5,311 nt of DNA from an uncultured Rubrivivax sp. (GTDB lineage: Bacteria; Pseudomonadota; Gammaproteobacteria; Burkholderiales; Burkholderiaceae_C), in the NCBI GenBank assembly GCA_937975735.1, contig CALJUI010000138.1:1-5311 (forward strand), read 5' to 3'. Position numbers and translations under genes: made by a program. Each line of letters starts with the position of its first letter. The first letter of the stretch is position 1. Below, piece by piece: positions 5,181 through 5,311 of the stretch. Under the pieces are notes generated by a model, which saw only the letters and a program-made list of their open reading frames with translations, made no database searches and was not told where the DNA came from.

Positions 5181-5311
5181 TCAGGCGCCTTCGCGCCAGA
5201 GCATGTACTTCAGCGTCGCGACCGAACCGGCGACGATGCCGGCCACCGCGATGAAGGAGCCGATCGCCAGCGTCGACAGGCCCGTCAGGCCCTGGCCGAT
5301 CGTGCAGCCGA
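5181..5311 (-). CDS. YeeE/YedE-family sulfur-compound transporter, C-terminal fragment
   Basis: On the reverse strand a frame enters from the window edge and ends at TGA (5183-5181), giving the last 42 residues. It begins GCTIGQGLTGLSTLAIGSF, continues as a hydrophobic helix (IAVAGIVAGSVATL) and ends KYMLWREGA. The glycine-cysteine motif GCTIGQGLTG followed by a closing membrane helix is characteristic of YeeE/YedE (TsuA-like) proteins. Their conserved cysteines line a path for thiosulfate or related sulfur compounds across the inner membrane; the cysteine here should be one of them, judged by motif. The rest, including whether it is the long form or a paired half-size protein, is outside the window. 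It converges on the ABC exporter operon. The family call is confident, the substrate less so. Confidence 0.8.
   Translation of the reverse strand, partial: GCTIGQGLTGLSTLAIGSFIAVAGIVAGSVATLKYMLWREGA

Noticed and set aside
5176..5197. Hairpins GGCGC-TCAG-GCGCC and GGCGC-CTTC-GCGCC at the convergent gene ends
   Set aside because: The stems are only five pairs, overlap each other and the YeeE/YedE stop region, and have no T-run; not enough to call a terminator.
1..5311. CRISPR arrays, insertion sequences, tRNA or rRNA genes
   Set aside because: No regularly spaced repeats, transposase-like frames, terminal inverted repeats or tRNA cloverleaf patterns were seen on either strand.

Overview
The window reads as a GC-rich proteobacterial chromosome segment. 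Strong G/C bias at third codon positions, short Shine-Dalgarno sites of the GGGAG(A) type and the family mix (IclR regulator, YkgJ-type Cys-cluster protein, DUF937 protein, YeeE/YedE transporter) fit a betaproteobacterium of the Burkholderiales. That placement is inferred from overall sequence character, not from a search.

Layout. (1) At the left edge, the first 52 codons of a minus-strand metallo-beta-lactamase-fold hydrolase diverge from a plus-strand IclR-family regulator. The roughly 107 bp between the hydrolase start and the preferred regulator start is AT-richer than its surroundings. It holds a perfect 12-bp palindrome and a pair of inverted 7-bp arms, a plausible operator region. (2) A 110-aa YkgJ/CxxCxxCC metal-binding protein follows the regulator after 19 bp. 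(3) A spacer with two tandem GC-rich hairpins leads to a DUF937 protein of 183 aa. (4) A 92-bp AT-containing gap carries overlapping palindromes just upstream of a compact three-gene ABC exporter cassette: HlyD/MacA/DevB-type periplasmic adaptor, FtsX/MacB/DevC-type permease and LolD/MacB/DevA-type ATPase, with gaps of 15 bp and 1 bp. (5) At the right edge, converging on the ATPase gene, lies the C-terminal end of a YeeE/YedE-family (thiosulfate/sulfur-compound) transporter.

How they work together. The left genes look like a local regulator-target pair (IclR and hydrolase) followed by two small genes of poorly defined role. The ABC cassette should encode a tripartite exporter: an ATPase dimer, a permease dimer with a large periplasmic domain, and an adaptor whose hairpin tip has the R-x3-L-x6-S pattern used to dock TolC-type outer-membrane channels. 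No outer-membrane channel is in the window, so a housekeeping TolC homologue is probably borrowed. The most interesting point is the operator-like element TATACCC-ACTA-GTGTATA immediately upstream of the exporter. It resembles CsoR/CstR-family operators and lies on a cassette next to a YeeE/YedE sulfur transporter. This suggests, without proving, that the exporter responds to metal or reactive-sulfur stress.
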